Program-made: the position numbers and the translations under genes | The notes under the pieces: generated by a model | Told to the model about the DNA's origin: nothing | Databases searched by the model: none | The model's input: the letters and a program-made list of their open reading frames with translations, nothing else | Assembly: GCF_017876115.1 (NCBI RefSeq) | Contig: NZ_JAGINO010000005.1 | Coordinates: forward strand, 289,984-353,983 | Source: Azospirillum picis | Lineage (GTDB): Bacteria > Pseudomonadota > Alphaproteobacteria > Azospirillales > Azospirillaceae | Length of the DNA: 64,000 bases | Direction of reading: 5' to 3' | Shown here: positions 35,630 through 45,137 of the stretch, in pieces | Position numbering within the stretch: position 1 is the stretch's first letter | Layout: the number at the start of each line of letters is the position of its first letter

Positions 35630-36591
35630 ACGCCAGCCCGGTCGTCACCGTCACCCTGAACCCGGCCATCGACCAGACCATCACGGTCGAGGCATTGAAG
35701 CCCGGCACCGTCCACCGTGCCGGGGCGGTGCGCCACAACGCCGGCGGCAAGGGCGTCAACGTCGCGAGCTGCCTCGCCGACTGGGGCACGCCGGTGGTCG
35801 CCGCCGGCCTGCTCGGGATCGACAACGCGGTGCCGTTCGAGGCGCTGTTCGCCGCCAAGGGCATCAGCGACGCCTTCCTGCGACTGCCGGGCGAGACGCG
35901 GGTCAACATCAAGATCGCCGACTTGGCGGCCGCCGACACCACCGACATCAACCTGCCCGGCCTGAGCGCCGATCCCGCTGCCCTGCGCCGCGTCGCCGAG
36001 ACGCTGCGCGGGTTGGTGGAGGACGGCATGACGGTGCTGCTGGCCGGCAGTCTGCCCGACGGCCTGCCGGTCGACGCCTATGCGACGCTGACCGCCGACC
36101 TGACGGCGGTGGGCGCCCGCGTCGTGCTGGACAGCAGCGGCCCGCCGCTGGCGGCGGCGCTGGCGTCCGGCGTGGTGCTTCCCCACTGCATCAAGCCCAA
36201 CCGCCACGAGCTGGAGGGCTGGGCCGGCCGGCCGTTGCCCACCGATGCCGACCTGCTGGCGGCGGCGCGCGATCTCCATCGCCGCGGCGTCGGGCTGGTG
36301 GTGGTGTCGCTGGGGGTGGACGGAGCGCTGTTCGTCACCGGCGACAGCGCCCTGCACGGCCGCCTGCCGCCGGTCAACGCGCTGAGCACGGTGGGGGCGG
36401 GGGACGCCATGGTGGCCGGGCTGATCGCCGGCTTCCAGGCCGGCGGCCTCGACCGCGAGGGCGGTCTGGAGACCGTGGCCCGGCTGTCGGTGGCCTTCGC
36501 CGCCGCCAAGCTGGGCTGCTTCGGCCCCAACCTGCCGGACGCCGCCGCCGTGCGGTCGCTGGCGGAGCAAGTCGTGCTCACCGCCGCCTGA
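35626..36591 (+). CDS. fruK: 1-phosphofructokinase
   Basis: A 321-residue PfkB-family kinase converting fructose-1-phosphate and ATP to fructose-1,6-bisphosphate. N-terminal TLNPAIDQTI and NAGGKGVNVA are the substrate-binding signatures of tagatose/1-phosphofructokinases, and STVGAGDAMVAG near 255 is the C-terminal PfkB motif with the catalytic Asp. Its ATG overlaps the fruB stop (ATGA), so the two are translationally coupled. The fruA start follows 75 bp later. Length and motifs are normal for the family. Confidence 0.94.
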   Translation: MNASPVVTVTLNPAIDQTITVEALKPGTVHRAGAVRHNAGGKGVNVASCLADWGTPVVAAGLLGIDNAVPFEALFAAKGISDAFLRLPGETRVNIKIADLAAADTTDINLPGLSADPAALRRVAETLRGLVEDGMTVLLAGSLPDGLPVDAYATLTADLTAVGARVVLDSSGPPLAAALASGVVLPHCIKPNRHELEGWAGRPLPTDADLLAAARDLHRRGVGLVVVSLGVDGALFVTGDSALHGRLPPVNALSTVGAGDAMVAGLIAGFQAGGLDREGGLETVARLSVAFAAAKLGCFGPNLPDAAAVRSLAEQVVLTAA

Positions 36592-36666
36592 CGCGAAGAT
36601 CGCCACCAAGGCTGTCCACCAACACTGAAATGACAGGGGCGGGCCCCGGCCCGCCAGGAGGAAACA

Positions 36667-38445
36667 ATGGCGAACCTGTTGGCCGTGATCGCCGCCGGCG
36701 ATCTCACCACCCAGGCCGTGCTGGCGGCCGAAGCCCTGCGCAAGGCGGCGGCCACGCTCGGCCATCGCATTGACGTGGAGCTGCGCACCAGCCTCGGCAC
36801 CCAGTCGCCGCTCGACGCCGCGGCGCTGCCGGCGGCGCGGGGCGTCATCCTGGTCGGCGACGGCGACCTCGGCGAGGAGCGCTTCGCCGGCCTGGCGCGC
36901 ACCACCGCCGGGCTCGACGCCGTGCTGACCAATGCGCGTGCCGTTCTGGAGACCGCGATCGGTGCCGCGCCCGCCGGGACCCGATCGACGCCGGCACCGG
37001 CCACCGCCGGGCCGTCCCGGATAGTCGCCATCACCTCCTGCCCGACCGGCATCGCCCACACCTTCATGGCGGCCGAGGGCATCCAGCAGGCGGGAACCGA
37101 GCTCGGCCACACGGTCCGCGTCGAGACCCAGGGCTCGGTCGGCGCCCGCGACACCCTGACCGAGGACGAGATCCGCGACGCCGACGTGGTGCTGATCGCC
37201 GCCGACACCCAGGTCGACCTGTCGCGCTTCGCCGGCAAGCGCGTCTTCCAGAGCGGCACCAAGCCGGCGATCAACGACGGGAAGGCGCTGGTCCGGCGCG
37301 CGCTGGCGGAGGCGAAGCCGCTCGGTGGCGCCGTGCCGCTGGCCGATGCGGTCAGCGCCGGCAAGGCCGAGCGGGCCGCCCAGCGCAGCGGCCCCTACAA
37401 GCACCTGATGACCGGCGTGTCCTTCATGCTGCCCTTCGTGGTGACCGGCGGCCTGCTGATCGCCATCGCCTTCGCGCTCGGCGGCATCTATGTCTATGAG
37501 GAGTCCAACGCCGGGACGCTCGGCTACGCGCTGTTCCAGATCGGCGCCAAGGCCGCCTTCGCGCTGATGGTGCCGGCGCTGGCCGGCTACATCGCCTTCT
37601 CCATCGCCGACCGTCCCGGCATCGCGCCGGGGATGGTCGGCGGCATGCTGGCATCCAGCATCGGCGCCGGTTTCCTCGGCGGCATCGTCGCCGGTTTCAT
37701 CGCCGGCTACGGCACCGCCTTCCTCAACAGCCACATCAGGCTGCACCGCAACCTCGAAGGGTTGAAGCCGGTGCTGATCCTGCCGCTGCTGGGGTCGCTT
37801 CTGACCGGGCTGCTGATGATCTACGTCGTCGGCACGCCGGTGGCCGAGGCGCTGGCCTGGCTCAGCGCCTGGCTGAAGGGCATGCAGGGCAGCAGCGCCA
37901 TCCTGCTCGGCCTGCTGATCGGCGCCATGATGGCCTTCGACATGGGCGGCCCGGTCAACAAGGCGGCCTACGCCTTCTCCACCGGCCTTATCGCCAGCCA
38001 GGTCTACGCGCCGATGGCCGCCGCCATGGCCGCCGGCATGGTGCCGCCGCTCGGGCTCGCGCTGGCGACCAAGCTGTTCGCCGACCGCTTCACCCATGAC
38101 GAGCGCGAGGCCGGCAACGCCGCTGCCGTGCTCGGCATCGCCTTCATCACCGAGGGGGCCATCCCCTTCGCCGCCCGCGATCCCCTGCGCGTCATCCCCG
38201 CGCTGATGGCCGGCGGCGCGATCACCGGCGCCATCTCCATGGCGGTCGGGGCGGAACTGAAGGTGCCGCACGGCGGCATCTTCGTCCTGCCCATCCCGAA
38301 TGCCGTGACGCATCTGTTGGGCTATGTGGTGGCGCTGGTCGTCGGCACGGTGGTGACGGCGGTCGCCCTGCGCATCCTGAAGAAGCCGGTCGCCGGCCTG
38401 GCGGCAGCAAAGCCGGACGCCGCCGGGGCCGGTGCGCACGCCTGA
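36667..38445 (+). CDS. fruA: Fructose PTS permease, EIIB'-EIIB-EIIC
   Basis: A 592-residue membrane permease taking up fructose as fructose-1-phosphate. Residues 1-100 are an EIIB-like domain without the active cysteine (EIIB'). The second EIIB (about 118-215) has Cys125 in [13 protein letters not shown], which receives phosphate from FruB. The EIIC membrane domain (about 240-575) has some nine to ten helices, including the [11 protein letters not shown] and [12 protein letters not shown] conserved loops. AGGAGG lies 6 bp before the ATG. It is the last gene of the operon, followed by a strong terminator. The inactive duplicate is known from enterobacterial FruA. Confidence 0.94.
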   Translation: MANLLAVIAAGDLTTQAVLAAEALRKAAATLGHRIDVELRTSLGTQSPLDAAALPAARGVILVGDGDLGEERFAGLARTTAGLDAVLTNARAVLETAIGAAPAGTRSTPAPATAGPSRIVAITSCPTGIAHTFMAAEGIQQAGTELGHTVRVETQGSVGARDTLTEDEIRDADVVLIAADTQVDLSRFAGKRVFQSGTKPAINDGKALVRRALAEAKPLGGAVPLADAVSAGKAERAAQRSGPYKHLMTGVSFMLPFVVTGGLLIAIAFALGGIYVYEESNAGTLGYALFQIGAKAAFALMVPALAGYIAFSIADRPGIAPGMVGGMLASSIGAGFLGGIVAGFIAGYGTAFLNSHIRLHRNLEGLKPVLILPLLGSLLTGLLMIYVVGTPVAEALAWLSAWLKGMQGSSAILLGLLIGAMMAFDMGGPVNKAAYAFSTGLIASQVYAPMAAAMAAGMVPPLGLALATKLFADRFTHDEREAGNAAAVLGIAFITEGAIPFAARDPLRVIPALMAGGAITGAISMAVGAELKVPHGGIFVLPIPNAVTHLLGYVVALVVGTVVTAVALRILKKPVAGLAAAKPDAAGAGAHA

Positions 38446-38482
38446 GTGTCGCGCTCCCCGACCGCGTCCAGATCCCGCTCCA

Positions 38483-38514
38483 TCCCTCTCCGGCCTGCCG
38501 GGGAGGGATTTTTT
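38483..38514 (+). terminator. Rho-independent terminator of fruBKA
   Basis: TCCCTCTCCGG pairs with CCGGGGAGGGA (one mismatch, loop CCTG) and is followed directly by six T residues. It lies 38 bp past the fruA stop. This is the best canonical terminator in the window. Confidence 0.92.
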
Positions 38515-38586
38515 CTGCCTTTCCGCACCGGCGTTCGCCGCCTCATCCGTGTGACTGGTCACGACACCGTCAGGAGTGACCATCCG

Positions 38587-38847
38587 ATGCTCGACGAGAA
38601 GCCCGGCGCGATGAGGGGGAACATGGCTGCCCGTGAACCCACTCGCCAAGTCGGGCGAGTGGCGGCGCCTGTTCGGGGTGACGGTGCGCGACCATTTCCG
38701 CGCCGCGCCGGTGCTCGACCCGCCTTCGCCGTCGAGGTCGTTGAACTGACGGAGTCAGCCAGCAGCTCGCTCGGTTCTGTGGCGATCCGGGGAATGGGGG
38801 GCGTCTCCGATGGGCGGGCCAGCCGCGGCGGCATGGCCATTGCGTGA
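38587..38847 (+). pseudogene. Possible frameshifted small gene
   Basis: An ATG at 38587 with AGGAG 10 bp upstream opens a frame (MLDEKPGAMRGNMA). Third-position G+C is high for about 13 codons, falls for about 30 codons, then rises again from about 38720 to the stop. Across the dip a different frame has almost all G/C third positions and reads VNPLAKSGEWRRLFGVTVRD, a more protein-like sequence. Two compensating shifts near 38630 and 38715 would explain this. No family was recognised. It may be a decayed gene, a sequencing artefact or chance composition. Confidence 0.3.
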
Positions 38848-39145
38848 GCGCCGGTGTGCGGCGGGAAACCGCTTAACAAATCAACAGCAACCCAAGGCTG
38901 CAAATCCATCTTATTATTCTGCACGCGCCCGTGGAAAGTCGCCTCTGAGTGGGTCTGCACAGGCAAAGACTGTCTCAGGAGGCGGGGCTACCCCGAACTG
39001 ATTGCCGCACCACGCCCAAACGGGTTGCCGCTTTGGTGGAAATCCGCATAATGAGAACCAACAGTCGAAAGAAATTCTCGGTATTGCTGTCTTGGAGGGC
39101 GCCATGTCCCTAAAAGTTGATGAAATTTCTAAAGGAGGTGGTGGC
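38848..39145. other. Gene-free leader of the MenD-like gene
   Basis: About 300 bp of moderate G+C with no recognised gene. Two ribosome-binding sites occur near the right end: GGAGG at 39094-39098 before an ATG at 39104, and AAAGGAGG at 39131-39138 before the GTG at 39146. No clear promoter hexamers or stable hairpins were identified. Confidence 0.45.
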
Positions 39146-41041
39146 GTGCAGCTTGCCGCAGGGTTGGACGGATCGCCCGTCGACAACACCACGTTCCGCG
39201 GGATCGTTTCCGGCGATGCGGAGTTGAATTTCGCCTGGGCCGCCTTCCTGATCGACTCGCTGGTGGCGGCTGGCTGCACCCATGCGGTGATGTGTCCCGG
39301 TGCGCAGATGGCGCCGCTGTCGCTGGCCTGCCGCGCCAACCCGGACCTGTCCGTGGCGGTGGTGATCGACGAACGGTCGGCCGGCTTCTTCGCACTGGGA
39401 CTGGCCAGCGTCACCCAGCGGCCGACCATCCTGATCTGCACCTCCGGCTCGGCGGTCGCCGAGTTCTATCCCTGCGTGATGGAGGCCAGCAACGGCATGG
39501 TGCCGCTGATCATCATCACCGCCGACCGCGCCCCGGAGAACCAGGACCGCAGTTCCGCCCAGGCCATCGACCAGATCCGCGCCTTCGGCCAGCATGTGCG
39601 GGCCGCCCACAACCTCCCGCTCCCCGACGCCAGCATCGATACGCTGTCGCCGCTGGCGTCGCGCATCTACGAACAATGCCTGTGGCCGACGCCGGGCCCG
39701 GTCCACATCAACCAGCCCTTCCGCGATCCGCTGATCGCCACCGGGCGGAAGAAGCGGCCGGTTCCGACGCCGCCGGTCATCACCAACCCGGTGCTCGGCG
39801 TGCCGGATGCGGTCGTCGCCGACATCGCGGAGCGGCTGTCCGGCCGCCCCGGCCTGATCCTGTGCGGTGCCAACGAGAACGCCGACGAGCCCGGCTTCGC
39901 GGAGGCGGTCTACGACCTGTCGCGGCGGCTGGGCAGCCCGATCATCGCCGACCCCTTCAGCGGCCTGCGCTTCGGGGCTCCGGCGGATGTGGCGGTGATC
40001 GCGCGTGCGGATTCCTTCCTGCGCGCCGACCGCTTCATCGAGACGCACAAGCCCGATTGGGTGCTGAATTTCGGCGGTCCGCCGATTTCCAAGCCGGTGC
40101 TGACCTATCTGCAGGGCTGCAACTGCACCGATTATATCGGCGTCGATCCGACCACCAAGTGGCAGGACCCGATCCTGCGGCTGACCCGGCTGGTCCGCGC
40201 CAGCCCGGAGGTGCTGTGCCGGTCCCTGGTTGCGACCGGGAGGCTGGAGCCGGCGCCCGACCGCTGGATGAAGTCGTTCATGGCCTGCGACAGCTTCATC
40301 GACGGCCTGTCGCACACCGCCTTCGACAAGACGCTGTGGGAGGCGCCGATCCTCCGCCGCCTCGTCCAGGCGACGCCGGAAGGGGCGGTCTTCTTCTGCG
40401 GAAACTCGATGGCGGTCCGCGACGCCGACAGCTTCTCCGGCCGCACCGCCCGCCGGCTGCGGATGTTCGCCAACCGCGGCGTCAACGGCATCGACGGGTC
40501 GATCGGCACCCTGATCGGGGTCGCCGCCGCCCAGCCGTCCGTCAAGACGCTGGCGGTGGTCGGCGACATGGCCTTCCAGCATGATGTCGGCAGCCTGTCG
40601 CTGGCCGGCGGCCGCAACATCGTGCTGGTGGTGCTCAACAATGGCGGCGGCGCCATCTTCGACTATCTGGCGACCGCCAAGGTTCCCGAATATCTCGACT
40701 TCGTGTCGCCACCCACCATCGACATCGGGCTTGCCGGCCGGGCCGCCGGTTGGGCGCACCACCGTGTCGACGACCTGCCCGGCTTCATCGACGCGCTGGC
40801 GGCGGCGATGGCCGCACCAGGACCGCAACTGATCGAGGCGGTCATCGACAGGCCGGAAAGCGTGCGCCAGCACAAGCTGTTCTGGGGGGCTGCCGACGGC
40901 ATCAATGCCATCCTGCGGCTGCGCGGGCCGGATGGCATGTCGATCACCTTCGCCATGCCGCAGGACCCCGACCAGATCGAAAGCGTGATCACGGCCGACG
41001 ACCGGTCGTCCGCCGAGTTCGACCCGAGCCTTCGGGACTGA
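39146..41041 (+). CDS. MenD-like thiamine diphosphate enzyme (SEPHCHC synthase family), orphan
   Basis: A 631-residue ThDP enzyme resembling MenD, which adds a 2-oxoglutarate-derived unit to isochorismate. Glu76 in VVIDERSAGFFALG is the cofactor-activating residue in the MenD-specific context. TSGSAVAEFYPCVMEAS and ITADRAPE are MenD-type, and GDMAFQHDVGSL near 473 with NNGGGAIFDYL is the ThDP-Mg motif. The start is taken as GTG at 39146 because AAAGGAGG lies 7 bp before it; an in-frame ATG at 39104 also has a GGAGG box and would add 14 residues. A C-terminal extension of about 30 residues exceeds the usual length. No other menaquinone genes are nearby and relatives use ubiquinone, so its substrate is probably different. 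Confidence 0.78.
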   Translation: MQLAAGLDGSPVDNTTFRGIVSGDAELNFAWAAFLIDSLVAAGCTHAVMCPGAQMAPLSLACRANPDLSVAVVIDERSAGFFALGLASVTQRPTILICTSGSAVAEFYPCVMEASNGMVPLIIITADRAPENQDRSSAQAIDQIRAFGQHVRAAHNLPLPDASIDTLSPLASRIYEQCLWPTPGPVHINQPFRDPLIATGRKKRPVPTPPVITNPVLGVPDAVVADIAERLSGRPGLILCGANENADEPGFAEAVYDLSRRLGSPIIADPFSGLRFGAPADVAVIARADSFLRADRFIETHKPDWVLNFGGPPISKPVLTYLQGCNCTDYIGVDPTTKWQDPILRLTRLVRASPEVLCRSLVATGRLEPAPDRWMKSFMACDSFIDGLSHTAFDKTLWEAPILRRLVQATPEGAVFFCGNSMAVRDADSFSGRTARRLRMFANRGVNGIDGSIGTLIGVAAAQPSVKTLAVVGDMAFQHDVGSLSLAGGRNIVLVVLNNGGGAIFDYLATAKVPEYLDFVSPPTIDIGLAGRAAGWAHHRVDDLPGFIDALAAAMAAPGPQLIEAVIDRPESVRQHKLFWGAADGINAILRLRGPDGMSITFAMPQDPDQIESVITADDRSSAEFDPSLRD

Positions 41042-41222
41042 GCGGCGCCTGACCGGCGCCTGATCCACTGCGTCCCGCACCCGACCGTCGGTCGGGTGCG
41101 GGACGGAGCTCCACCACCCGCGTCTTCGCAATCCCGTCCGTCAGGACAGGCGGGAAACGGCGGATCCTGTCCGGATACCGCCCCCTGTCCCGGCCGCGGC
41201 ATAACTCTGAGATGGAGAGGTC

Positions 41223-41789
41223 ATGACTTTGCCCCTGCTCCCCTGCCTGCCGTTCCCCGGCCCGCGCCCGTTCCGCCTTCGCCGGGCCGCGCTCGCGACC
41301 GTCCTGCTCGCCGCAGGCGCCCTGATGCCTCCGGCCGCCGCCACCGCCCAGTCCGGCCAACCGGTCCAGGTCGCCCAGAAGGAGATCACCATCCACCAGC
41401 CGGCGGTCGATCCGCATTCCGTGCTGGTCGACCCCGACAGCCGGGCGCCGCGGTCCGTGGTCCTGCTCGAAACCTCCGTGCACTCCGACGGCAAGCCGAT
41501 CGTCTATCCCAAGGGCACGCCGCAGATCCTGGCGCGCGTCACCGAAATCCCGGTCGGTGCCAAGACCGGCGTGCACAGCCACCCGATCCCGCTGGTCACC
41601 TATATCCTGAACGGTGTGCTGACGATCCAGAGCACCAGCGGCGAGACGAAGACCTACAAGCCGGGCGACGCCTTCGTCGAGCGGACCGACTGGCACGAAG
41701 GCATCAACCAGGGGATCGAGCCGGTCCGGCTGCTTGCCGTCTATGCCGGTGAGGTCGGGGCGCCGCTGTCGATCAAGCCGTCGAACTGA
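41223..41789 (+). CDS. Secreted single-domain cupin protein
   Basis: A 188-residue protein with an Arg-containing signal peptide (LRRAALATVLLAAGALMP) and likely cleavage after ATA near residue 42. The mature part is one cupin barrel: GVHSHPIPLVTYILNG supplies the His-x-His metal ligands and EGIN/ DWHEGIN the third His. Such exported cupins bind a divalent metal, but their substrate is mostly unknown. GGAGAG lies a few bases before the ATG. It is a monocistronic gene about 180 bp downstream of the MenD-like gene and ends against a strong bidirectional hairpin. Confidence 0.8.
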   Translation: MTLPLLPCLPFPGPRPFRLRRAALATVLLAAGALMPPAAATAQSGQPVQVAQKEITIHQPAVDPHSVLVDPDSRAPRSVVLLETSVHSDGKPIVYPKGTPQILARVTEIPVGAKTGVHSHPIPLVTYILNGVLTIQSTSGETKTYKPGDAFVERTDWHEGINQGIEPVRLLAVYAGEVGAPLSIKPSN

Positions 41790-41830
41790 CGCCGCCCTCC
41801 GGCGATCGTCCGGCGACCGGCCAAAAAGGA

Positions 41831-41859
41831 GGGGCCGCGGGGATCAACCCCGCGGCCCC
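41831..41859. terminator. Bidirectional terminator between cupin and chemoreceptor genes
   Basis: A perfect 12-bp stem, GGGGCCGCGGGG with CCCCGCGGCCCC, loop ATCAA. Rightward it is followed by ATTTC; leftward by TCCTTTTTGG, which is a proper U-tract. It therefore serves transcripts converging from both sides, best for the leftward one. Confidence 0.88.
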
Positions 41860-41901
41860 ATTTCGCGTGCCGGCGGTATCGAAGCCGCCGTTCATGGCAA
41901 A

Positions 41902-41933
41902 ACGGCCTCCGGTCGCGTGCAACCGGAGGCCGT
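41902..41933 (-). terminator. Terminator of the chemoreceptor gene
   Basis: ACGGCCTCCGGT (41902-41913) pairs perfectly with ACCGGAGGCCGT (41922-41933). Leftward transcription meets TTTGCC immediately after the stem. It lies about 70 bp beyond the chemoreceptor stop and just before the second hairpin at 41831, forming a tandem terminator. Confidence 0.82.
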
Positions 41934-42000
41934 CGTCGGTATTGGAACGTGTCGGTTCCGGAAGGGAGCCGCCCGCGCGATCGGCCCGCGGCGGACGGCG

Positions 42001-44010
42001 TCACGCCGCCCGGATGCGGTCCGTGAAGGAGTTGACCTCGTCCCGCAGCATCTCGGTCTGGCGGGTGAAGGTATCCGAGCTGGTCAGCATCTGCTCGGCC
42101 GAGGTGCCGGCGTCGGTCGCCTGTTGCAGCACGTGCGTGATGGTGCTGGCGACCTCGGTGGTGCCGAGCGACGCCTGGCGCAGGTTGTCGCTGATCTCGG
42201 TGGTCGCCTCGAACTGGCGCTGCACCGCGCTGGAGATGCTGATCGCGATGCTGTCCATCCGGCCAATGGTCTCGCCGATGCGCCGGATCGCGTTCACCGC
42301 GTCCATCGTGCTGGACTGGATCGCGTCGATCTGCACGCCGATCTCGCCGGTCGCGACCGTCGTCTGGTTGGCGAGGGCCTTGACCTCGCTGGCCACGACG
42401 GCGAAGCCCTTGCCGAATTCGCCGGCGCGCGCGGCCTCGATGGTGGCGTTCAGCGCCAGCAGGTTGGTCTGCTTGGCGATGTTCTCGATCATGTGGACGA
42501 CGTCGCCGATCTTGCCGGCGGCTTCGGCCAGGGCGCCGACGACCGTGTTGGTCGAGCGGGCCTCTTCCACCGCACCGCGGGCGATGTCCGTCGACTCCGA
42601 CGCCTGCGAACTGATGGCGGCGACCGAGCGCGAAAGCTGCTCCACCGCGTCGGACACCATGCGGACGTTGATGCTCGCCTCCTCGGTCGCCGAGGCGCCC
42701 TGGGTCGCCAGTTCCACCGTCTGTTCGGCGACCTCGGCCACCAGCTTGGCGTTGGTCTGCACCAGGCCCGATTCGCGAATGACGTTCTGGACCACGCCCA
42801 TCACGGTTTCCTCGAAGGCGACAGCCAGGCGGTTCATGGTTTCCCGCTTCTCCTGCTCGTTGCGCAGGCGCTCCTCCTCCTGGGCGCTGCGCATGCGCTC
42901 CATGCGAAGCGCGTTCTCCTTGAAGACCTGGACCGCCCGCGCCATGTCGCCGACCTCGTCATGGTTTTCCGTCGCCGGGATCTCGATGCCGGTGTCGCCG
43001 TCGGCGAGCGCACTCATGGCGGCGGTCATGCTGCGGATCGGCCGGACGATCGAGGTGGCGATCAGCACCGCGAACAGGATGCCGCCGACGACGGCGACGA
43101 TCGGCGTGACGACGGCCTGCCGCCAACTCGAGTCCAGCGCTGCGATCGCCCGTTCCTGGGTCTGCGACTGCGACTGCGAGAAGGCGTCGACGATGGTGTG
43201 CACGCCCTTTTCCAGTTCGGCCAGAATGCCGCGGATCCGTTCCTGGGTTTCGACCAGCGCCTGGCTGCCGGCGACCGCGTTGTCCAGCCCCTTGGCGAAG
43301 GTGGCGATCTGCGGGTCGAGCGAGGCGAGGAACCGTTGCAGGCGCTTGTTGGTGATCGCCGCCTTCGCGTCCTGCAGGGCCTCGTTCAGGCGGGTCATCT
43401 CACCCTGGGCGGAGCCGGCGTCGTTGGGATCGAAGGTCGAGAAATAGCGCGCGGCGGAGGAGCGGGTGGACTGCAGTCCCTGCTGCAGGCGCAGTGCCGC
43501 CTGCAGCGCCGGCGGCTCCCCGCCGTTGAGGGCGCCGTCGACCACCGCCGTGACCGTGGTGTTGAGCTGGGCGGCGACCAGGAAGGCTTGGCCGACGCCG
43601 TCCCGACGGCGGCCGACCGCCTCCACCACCGCGTCGAACGCGGTGCGGTAGTCCTTGGCGGCCTTGCGCAGGGCCACCATGCCGTCCTGCTCGGCCGATC
43701 CGGCCTCGGCGTCGGTTTCGGCCACCGCGCGGCCGAACGCCTCGACCTCCTTGCGCGCCGTGCCCAGGTCCACTTCGGACTGGGAGGCGATGTAGGTCAG
43801 GACCGTGCGGTCCATGCGCTCGCTCAGTTCCACGAGCCTCGCCGTGCTCATCGCCTCCCGGCCGGCGCCGATGACAAGCTCCAACTCGTGGCGGATGGCG
43901 CCGACGTTCTGTACGAACTGAACCCCCAGGAAGACGATCAGGGCGATGGTGGCCATGAAGCCGATGAGGATCTTCTGGGAAATCTTGATGCGCGAGGCGA
44001 AGTGATACAT
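42001..44010 (-). CDS. Methyl-accepting chemotaxis protein
   Basis: A 669-residue transmembrane chemoreceptor. Helix one is at about 14-34; the periplasmic helical domain spans 35-305 with long coiled-coil stretches; helix two lies near 308-328; a HAMP linker runs 330-385. The signalling domain (about 400-669) contains the highly conserved tip region near 505-545 ([20 protein letters not shown]). No C-terminal CheR-binding pentapeptide was seen. An AGGTGG box precedes the ATG. It is the next gene after a TRAP-type binding protein on the same strand (147 bp apart), hinting that the binding protein may deliver its ligand to this receptor. Confidence 0.93.
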   Translation of the reverse strand: MYHFASRIKISQKILIGFMATIALIVFLGVQFVQNVGAIRHELELVIGAGREAMSTARLVELSERMDRTVLTYIASQSEVDLGTARKEVEAFGRAVAETDAEAGSAEQDGMVALRKAAKDYRTAFDAVVEAVGRRRDGVGQAFLVAAQLNTTVTAVVDGALNGGEPPALQAALRLQQGLQSTRSSAARYFSTFDPNDAGSAQGEMTRLNEALQDAKAAITNKRLQRFLASLDPQIATFAKGLDNAVAGSQALVETQERIRGILAELEKGVHTIVDAFSQSQSQTQERAIAALDSSWRQAVVTPIVAVVGGILFAVLIATSIVRPIRSMTAAMSALADGDTGIEIPATENHDEVGDMARAVQVFKENALRMERMRSAQEEERLRNEQEKRETMNRLAVAFEETVMGVVQNVIRESGLVQTNAKLVAEVAEQTVELATQGASATEEASINVRMVSDAVEQLSRSVAAISSQASESTDIARGAVEEARSTNTVVGALAEAAGKIGDVVHMIENIAKQTNLLALNATIEAARAGEFGKGFAVVASEVKALANQTTVATGEIGVQIDAIQSSTMDAVNAIRRIGETIGRMDSIAISISSAVQRQFEATTEISDNLRQASLGTTEVASTITHVLQQATDAGTSAEQMLTSSDTFTRQTEMLRDEVNSFTDRIRAA

Positions 44011-44112
44011 GCCGCCACCTGTACTGAGTGTCTGCGGGGACGCGGTTCAGCGGATTGCATGCATCGGTTCTTCGATACGGCAATCGGCCATGCGCAACCT
44101 GGGGTTTCGGAA

Positions 44113-44148
44113 GGCGCTCCCCGGCCGTCACGCCGACCGGGGAGTGCC
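44113..44148 (-). terminator. Hairpin between TRAP binding protein and chemoreceptor genes
   Basis: GGCGCTCCCCGG (44113-44124) and CCGGGGAGTGCC (44137-44148) form a 12-bp stem with one G-T pair and a 12-nt loop, 8 bp past the stop of the leftward gene at 44157. No U-tract follows. It could end the upstream transcript partly or shield its 3' end. Confidence 0.55.
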
Positions 44149-44156
44149 GGGACCAT

Positions 44157-45137
44157 TTACTTGTAGGCCTTGATTTCCTGGATCTTCTCGGCGGTGAACT
44201 GCTTCGCCATCTCGGCGTAGAAGGGCTGCAGCGCCTGCTCGAACGCCGCGCGGTCGAACTGGGCGGTCGGGGTGATCGTGATGCCCGACGCCTGCAGCGC
44301 CTTCATCCCTTCCTTGTCGCCGTTGCGGACGAAGGTCCGGGACGCCTTGCCGCCGGCCTTGGCCGCCTCGACGAAGGCGGTCTTGACGTCCGGCGGGAGC
44401 TCGTCGAACAGCTCCTTGTTGATCAGGATCGCAGCCGGCGCATAGGTGTGGTAGCTGAGCGTGATGTGGCTCTGCACCTCCTGCAGCTTGGAGGAGACGA
44501 TCGTCGTGACCGGGTTTTCCTCCGCCTCGGCCTGGCCGCTCTTCAGCGCCGGATAGAGCTGGGCGAAGGCGAGGGTGAAGGGCTGGGCACCCAGCGTCTC
44601 GAACGCCTGCTTGTAGAGCTCGCTCTCGGCGATGCGGATCTTCATCCCCTTGATGTCGGCGGGCGTCTTGATGGGCCGCAGCGAATTGGTGAGCTGGCGG
44701 AAGCCGTTCTCGCCCCATGCCAGCCCGACGACGCCCTGGTCCTTGAAGGTGTCGAGCAGCGAGGCGCCGATGGGGCCGTCGAGGACGGCGTCGGCATGGG
44801 CCTCGTCACGGAACAGCAGGGCGATGTCGAGGATGCCGACCTTGGGGTTGAACTTGGACAGCGCCCCTCCGGCCGACGACATCACCATGTCGATGGTGCC
44901 GAGCTTCACGCCGTCGAGCATGGCGGGACCGGAGCCGAGCACGCTGGCCGGATGCTCCTCGATCACGTAGCGGCCATTGGTGCGGCGCTGCAGTTCCTCG
45001 TTCATCACACGCACGGCTTCGCTGAACTGGGAGCCCTTCGCCAGGACATGCCCGAGCCGAAGCTTTTCCTGGGCCAGGGCGCTTCCCGCCGTCATCAGCA
45101 TGGCCGCGCACACCACTGCACCCCAAAACGCCCTCAT
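44157..45137 (-). CDS. TRAP transporter periplasmic binding protein (DctP family), orphan
   Basis: A 326-residue secreted solute receptor. A 22-residue signal peptide ends AGSALAQ. The mature protein has the DctP fold with LRLGHVLAKGSQ start, GVKLGTIDMV near 75-85 and the conserved carboxylate-binding Arg in MKIRIAES near 168. Family members bind C4-dicarboxylates, sugar acids or similar anions. Neither the DctQ nor the DctM membrane subunit gene is present on either side, so it cannot work as a transporter from this locus alone. The neighbouring chemoreceptor suggests a sensory role or use with subunits encoded elsewhere. Confidence 0.9.
   Translation of the reverse strand: MRAFWGAVVCAAMLMTAGSALAQEKLRLGHVLAKGSQFSEAVRVMNEELQRRTNGRYVIEEHPASVLGSGPAMLDGVKLGTIDMVMSSAGGALSKFNPKVGILDIALLFRDEAHADAVLDGPIGASLLDTFKDQGVVGLAWGENGFRQLTNSLRPIKTPADIKGMKIRIAESELYKQAFETLGAQPFTLAFAQLYPALKSGQAEAEENPVTTIVSSKLQEVQSHITLSYHTYAPAAILINKELFDELPPDVKTAFVEAAKAGGKASRTFVRNGDKEGMKALQASGITITPTAQFDRAAFEQALQPFYAEMAKQFTAEKIQEIKAYK

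Noticed and set aside
35047..38649. 1200-codon open frame on the minus strand over fruK and fruA
   Set aside because: It is antisense to well-supported PTS genes and consists of His/Gly/Arg-rich sequence without domains.
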